Of a stretch of DNA of 8,660 nucleotides, positions 5,992-8,660 are shown piece by piece; within the stretch, counting starts at the first letter, position 1; each line of letters starts with the position of its first letter. The notes beneath the pieces were generated by a model. It searched no databases. It had not been told where the DNA came from and worked only from the letters and a program-made list of their open reading frames with translations. The stretch covers positions 1-8,660 of the forward strand of contig CAZUOL010000022.1 of NCBI GenBank assembly GCA_964621845.1, written 5' to 3'. Source of the stretch: CAYRKQ01 sp964621845. Lineage in GTDB: Bacteria > Patescibacteriota > Saccharimonadia > Saccharimonadales > UBA7683. Position numbers and translations under genes: made by a program.

Positions 5992-6747
5992 TTATTCTCG
6001 GGCTAGCCAGTTGATGCCAGCAGCTGTATCTATCTTTATCGATTCGTCACGGAGCGCACGAAGGTGCTCGGTGGCGTTCGGCTGCCGCATTGCTGCAAGG
6101 TAACGGTTAATGCGCTCTTTATTTTTGTGGTATATGGGGCTTTCGCGGTGCTTGCCGGGGGCAAAGACATGCTCCAGATGCAAAGATTTTCCGGGTATAC
6201 GGATCAGTGTTTTACCGCTAATTTTCTCACAGGCTATAGCAAAAGCACCATCTTCATGTCCCCAACCAACAAAGCCAGTATCAAAACCGCGTATATCATC
6301 CCACAGGTCTCTGCGAATAATCATACAGCCGCCGAGTGGGCGTGTGTATGTGTAATTTCGCATATGTGCTTGCCAGTTGCTGGTTTCATTTTCTAGTAAC
6401 ATCTTGGTGCCTTCAAAATCAAGTTCCCACCGTTCGTTATAGGGGTAAGTTAATGCACCTGATTCAGCAGCGATTTTTACTCCAGCTTGTATTAGTTGCG
6501 GGTTTAAGACAGTATCGGCATCATGAAACACCGCCACATCCCAGTCGCCAGCTCTTTGGGCTGCCCAGTTACGTGCGAGGCTATGGTTGTACTGATCGGT
6601 ATTTTCAGGTCCGTAATCACCGATAAATAGTGGGTAGTCTAATGTTGTTTGTAGCCACTTACTGACGTGCTCCCAAATTTTTATACGTGAAGGGTCATCA
6701 GAGCTGAATGGTACCAGCAATACAATCTTGAGCGGTTTTTTCGCCAT
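5992..6747 (-). CDS. GT-A fold glycosyltransferase (family 2/7-like)
   Basis: Transfers a sugar from a nucleotide-sugar donor to an acceptor. The 251 aa start with a K-I-V-L-L-V-P-F-S strand typical of GT-A folds. The metal-binding DxD appears as Asp76-Ala77-Asp78 in VAVFHDADTVL. A PLGGCMIIRRDLW segment (137-149) is followed by GFDTGFVGWGHEDGAF (154-169), the ED-containing acceptor/catalytic signature of the galactosyltransferase C-terminal domain, and by His190 and His193 in SLHLEH, a likely metal ligand region. There is no signal peptide or membrane helix, so it is probably cytosolic. The ATG is 5 bp after the stop of the surface-protein gene, with no clear ribosome binding site, implying coupled translation from one transcript. 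Donor and acceptor are not known; the surface protein or a wall glycan are plausible acceptors (inference). Confidence 0.85.
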   Translation of the reverse strand: MAKKPLKIVLLVPFSSDDPSRIKIWEHVSKWLQTTLDYPLFIGDYGPENTDQYNHSLARNWAAQRAGDWDVAVFHDADTVLNPQLIQAGVKIAAESGALTYPYNERWELDFEGTKMLLENETSNWQAHMRNYTYTRPLGGCMIIRRDLWDDIRGFDTGFVGWGHEDGAFAIACEKISGKTLIRIPGKSLHLEHVFAPGKHRESPIYHKNKERINRYLAAMRQPNATEHLRALRDESIKIDTAAGINWLARE

Positions 6748-6752
6748 TCTGT

Positions 6753-8339
6753 TTAGTGAAGCTGATACTTGGATTTAGCGAGCCTACGAGCAAGCCAAAT
6801 ACTGCCGCTGCTCAGTAACGTCAGTACGAGAGCATTAACAATAAACTGTCTGCTATCTTCACCGGTGCCTGCAAGCGTTTCTCTGCTAAATGCCGACTCG
6901 TACGCACCGACATCAAAGCCATTGCCCTGTGGTCGTAGCGCACCGCGGGCATCTGTTTTCATACCAGAAACAGGTGTTCCGGCATCTACTGCCGGAGAAC
7001 CTTGCTTAAGTGCGAGCGTTGGCACAGGCCCACCGTTGTCTGAAAGTACACCTAAGAACGAAGCCAAAGAGGTGACGTTGTGTTGGTCGGTCGACTGATT
7101 TAACCATTTGCTTAGGCTGCCGTCACTGGAAAGGTTCCCACCTTTACTCGTGGTGGTGAATAAGTTTGAATTGGGGTTTTGCTCAAATTCACCCGAACCA
7201 GCCATGGCCCAGCGTGCATAGTTGACTGAGTGGCCTTCCCCTCCTGTAGCGTAGAGGTCATTTTGGGCAGTATGACTTATGTGGGAGCGAGAGTCAAGTG
7301 CGAGCCCGCTGCCACTCAAAATACCCTCGCTAACGGCTACTCCTTTGTAGTTGCTTGCAGCTGGGCTGGAGATATTGCTGTAGGTGTTATTAATGGTGTT
7401 GTATGTTATTGTTGCACCACCAACAAACGTGGAAATGCCGGCAGCGGCTGATATAGGATCAGGTTCGTTACCAGTGGAGTGAAGGTTTGCGAAGGTGGTA
7501 TTTTGTATGGTTGCATCTACTGTGCCCGTGTAAATCTCTGCATCTGATCCAGACCCAGACCCTTCACTGCCGACTGCATATAAAATGACACCAACAGACG
7601 TATCACTAATTGTCGTGTTTTCAATATTTACGTTTACTGTTTTGCCACTAAATTGTTGGTCAAAGGAGCTCAGCGCTATTATACCTGTTGGCGGAATTCC
7701 AGATCCAACATAGTTTATGTCGTGTAGGTAGCTGTCTGTAACGCTGATCTCTTCAAATCCCCCTAAAAAAATTCCGGCTGCAGCATTTTTTATTTCAAGA
7801 CCTTCAACTGTTAACTGCCCTATGCCACCTCCGCCCAAGGCAATACCACTCCCCAGGTTAGAAAGTGTAAAGTTTCTAATCACAAAGTCAGGCAACGTCA
7901 GTCCGCTTCCGATTCCACTTCCACTCCCATAGAACCTGATGCCGCCCTGATAATCCCCACCATCAATAATGGATATTCCCTTGCCGTTACCGATAATTTT
8001 TGCGGAATTACGGAGCTCAAGACCACTGCCACTTAGATTAATGGTACCAGCTGGCAGTTGAATGGTGTCGTTGCTGCCATAGGTGCCGGTTTCTTCGCAG
8101 TCCGCATACGTTCGTGCGCCATCGTTAATATTGGTACCAGCTTCTTCTAGCTGGCAGATTGAGTCTCCGTCATTCACTGTGCTTGAGCCAGCTGCCACAT
8201 CAAATGTCGCTGCATCTGTTCGAGCAGGGTGAAAAATGAGCACAATAGCCAGCACGAAAAGTACAAAAAACAACTCTTTCGAAAGAAGTAGCACGCCATC
8301 ACCCAAGTTATTTTTAGTATTTATGCTTGTTTTAATCAT
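6753..8339 (-). CDS. Secreted, wall-anchored beta-helix-like surface protein with LAGTG sorting signal
   Basis: 528 aa. A Sec signal peptide lies at about 21-43, with a likely cleavage near T-D-A-A-T-F. Next comes a segment resembling a degenerate CSLREX domain: V-N-D-G-D-S-I then CQLEEA (62-67), then D-T-I-Q-L-P-A-G-T. The centre (about 105-345) is Gly/Ser/Asn/Thr-rich with many short beta-strand repeats (LEIKNAAAGIFLGG, VNIENTTISDTSVGV) typical of right-handed parallel beta-helices. Residues about 432-481, SDNGGPVPTLAL to GFDVGAYES, match the choice-of-anchor Q domain. The C-terminus has LAGTG (489-493), a membrane helix (about 499-517) and a basic tail, that is, an LPxTG-like sortase signal of the LAxTG type. 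Cys62 and Cys81 are the only cysteines and could form a disulfide. A strong ribosome binding site precedes the ATG. Role in adhesion or host contact is inference. Confidence 0.88.
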   Translation of the reverse strand: MIKTSINTKNNLGDGVLLLSKELFFVLFVLAIVLIFHPARTDAATFDVAAGSSTVNDGDSICQLEEAGTNINDGARTYADCEETGTYGSNDTIQLPAGTINLSGSGLELRNSAKIIGNGKGISIIDGGDYQGGIRFYGSGSGIGSGLTLPDFVIRNFTLSNLGSGIALGGGGIGQLTVEGLEIKNAAAGIFLGGFEEISVTDSYLHDINYVGSGIPPTGIIALSSFDQQFSGKTVNVNIENTTISDTSVGVILYAVGSEGSGSGSDAEIYTGTVDATIQNTTFANLHSTGNEPDPISAAAGISTFVGGATITYNTINNTYSNISSPAASNYKGVAVSEGILSGSGLALDSRSHISHTAQNDLYATGGEGHSVNYARWAMAGSGEFEQNPNSNLFTTTSKGGNLSSDGSLSKWLNQSTDQHNVTSLASFLGVLSDNGGPVPTLALKQGSPAVDAGTPVSGMKTDARGALRPQGNGFDVGAYESAFSRETLAGTGEDSRQFIVNALVLTLLSSGSIWLARRLAKSKYQLH

Positions 8340-8346
8340 GTAGCTT

Positions 8347-8352
8347 CTCCTT
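8347..8352 (-). promoter_or_regulatory. Strong ribosome binding site of the surface-protein gene
   Basis: AAGGAG on the minus strand, 7 nt before the ATG at 8339. It lies in the loop of a possible 5-bp stem between GTAGC (8373-8369) and GCTAC (8344-8340), which could limit access to it. Confidence 0.7.
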
Positions 8353-8369
8353 TTTGATGTTGTGACCTG

Positions 8370-8399
8370 CTACTTACATGCCTGAATGAGCATTTTCAT
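8370..8399 (-). CDS. Short upstream reading frame in the leader of the surface-protein gene (MKMLIQACK)
   Basis: ATG at 8399 followed by nine codons in total and a TAG at 8372-8370, ending 30 nt before the main ATG. GAGGG lies 10 nt upstream of it, a little far but usable as a ribosome binding site. The stop codon overlaps the left arm of the GTAGC/GCTAC stem that would enclose the main ribosome binding site, so translation of the short frame could open that stem. Whether it is translated is unknown. Confidence 0.3.
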   Translation of the reverse strand: MKMLIQACK

Positions 8400-8411
8400 T
8401 AACTAACAACC

Positions 8412-8460
8412 CTCACGCGTCAGCCTTGTAGTGGAGCTTGTGAATTACTTCGCAAGTGAG
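8412..8460 (-). promoter_or_regulatory. Hairpin in the predicted 5' leader of the surface-protein gene
   Basis: On the minus strand CTCAC-TT-GCG (8460-8451) pairs with CGCGTGAG (8419-8412): 8 bp with a 2-nt bulge, enclosing about 31 nt with a small inner AGC/GCT stem. It lies between the predicted start site and the upstream short frame. No known riboswitch class is recognised. Confidence 0.35.
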
Positions 8461-8478
8461 AAACACGCCTATGCTTAT

Positions 8479-8507
8479 AAGATACAGAATCTTTTCTATA
8501 ATGGCAA
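8479..8507 (-). promoter_or_regulatory. Candidate promoter of the surface-protein/glycosyltransferase unit
   Basis: On the minus strand, -35 TTGCCA (8507-8502, 5/6) and -10 TATCTT (8484-8479, 4/6) are 17 bp apart. Transcription would begin near 8472 and give a leader of about 130 nt, unusually long compared with the ftsK and NUDIX genes. Confidence 0.5.
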
Positions 8508-8522
8508 ATGAATTGACTGTAA

Positions 8523-8660
8523 CTACACGGCCGTTATTTTATGTGAGCGGAGGTGCTGTAGTTCTTCATAGGTGTCTACTTCCATAACCGCATCTTCGGA
8601 AACCGGACGAGTAACTATATTGTAGGTACCTGAATGGGGATCAAATGGGATTGATTCAAT
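8523..8660 (-). CDS. C-terminal end of an unidentified protein (cut by window edge)
   Basis: The minus strand is open from the right edge for 45 codons to a TAG at 8525-8523. The tail contains the stretch AVMEVDTYEELQHLR near its end. An EVDT-x-E-E/D-L tail is common at the C-terminus of sugar-nucleotide and other NTP transferases, so that is one possibility, but 45 residues are too few for a family call. It lies 183 bp upstream of the surface-protein gene on the same strand, which has its own candidate promoter. No clear terminator separates them, so read-through is possible. Confidence 0.6.
   Translation of the reverse strand: MESIPFDPHSGTYNIVTRPVSEDAVMEVDTYEELQHLRSHKITAV

Noticed and set aside
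6064..6626. Plus-strand frames opposite the glycosyltransferase
   Set aside because: They lie entirely on the reverse of a gene with clear GT-A motifs and have no recognisable content.
6769..7451. Plus-strand frames opposite the surface protein
   Set aside because: Mirror frames of Gly/Ser-rich codons; no family signature.
8497..8510. Plus-strand TATAAT followed by an ATG at 8508
   Set aside because: The ATG is followed by a stop after one codon, there is no good -35 box, and no plus-strand gene follows in the window.
1..8660. CRISPR array or mobile element genes
   Set aside because: No regularly spaced direct repeats, no transposase, integrase or phage-like proteins were found on either strand.

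Overview
The window looks like chromosomal DNA from a small-genome bacterium of the Patescibacteria (CPR) group, with Saccharibacteria (TM7) the best guess. The reasons are a family 4 uracil-DNA glycosylase with a Patescibacteria-like C-terminal sequence, RNase J as the RNA-processing nuclease, a full FtsK/SpoIIIE translocase, and a Gram-positive style wall-sorting signal (LAGTG) on a secreted protein. The standard genetic code fits every gene. The lineage call is inference from protein character; no rRNA gene is present to settle it.

Layout. Positions 1-2748 (+): a 5'-cut uracil-DNA glycosylase followed by RNase J with a long basic N-terminal extension. Positions 2749-3031: a 283-bp gap between convergent genes holding a palindromic repeat, a 72-codon open frame without a start codon on the minus strand, and a weak terminator. 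Positions 3032-3466 (-): a NUDIX hydrolase, divergent from the next pair. Positions 3541-5984 (+): ftsK and a translationally coupled 84-residue tail-anchored membrane protein, driven by a promoter whose -10 box lies so close to the ATG that the mRNA is probably leaderless. Positions 8339-5992 (-): a two-gene unit made of a secreted, beta-helix-like, sortase-anchored surface protein and, 5 bp downstream, a GT-A fold glycosyltransferase. Positions 8523-8660 (-): the C-terminal end of one more gene.

How the genes fit together. The left half is housekeeping: base-excision repair, RNA decay and maturation, nucleotide-pool or metabolite clean-up, and chromosome segregation at division. The right half is a cell-surface module: an exported wall-linked protein with its own promoter and a structured leader containing a 9-residue upstream reading frame, and a glycosyltransferase that may modify it or a related surface glycan.

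The points most worth a second look are: a family 4 uracil-DNA glycosylase that has lost three of its four iron-sulfur cysteines; a palindromic in-frame insertion inside that same gene; the repeat-like element after RNase J, with a possible shortened copy before RNase J; the small membrane protein coupled to ftsK; and the surface protein/glycosyltransferase cassette. No CRISPR array, tRNA, rRNA, transposase or prophage gene was seen.
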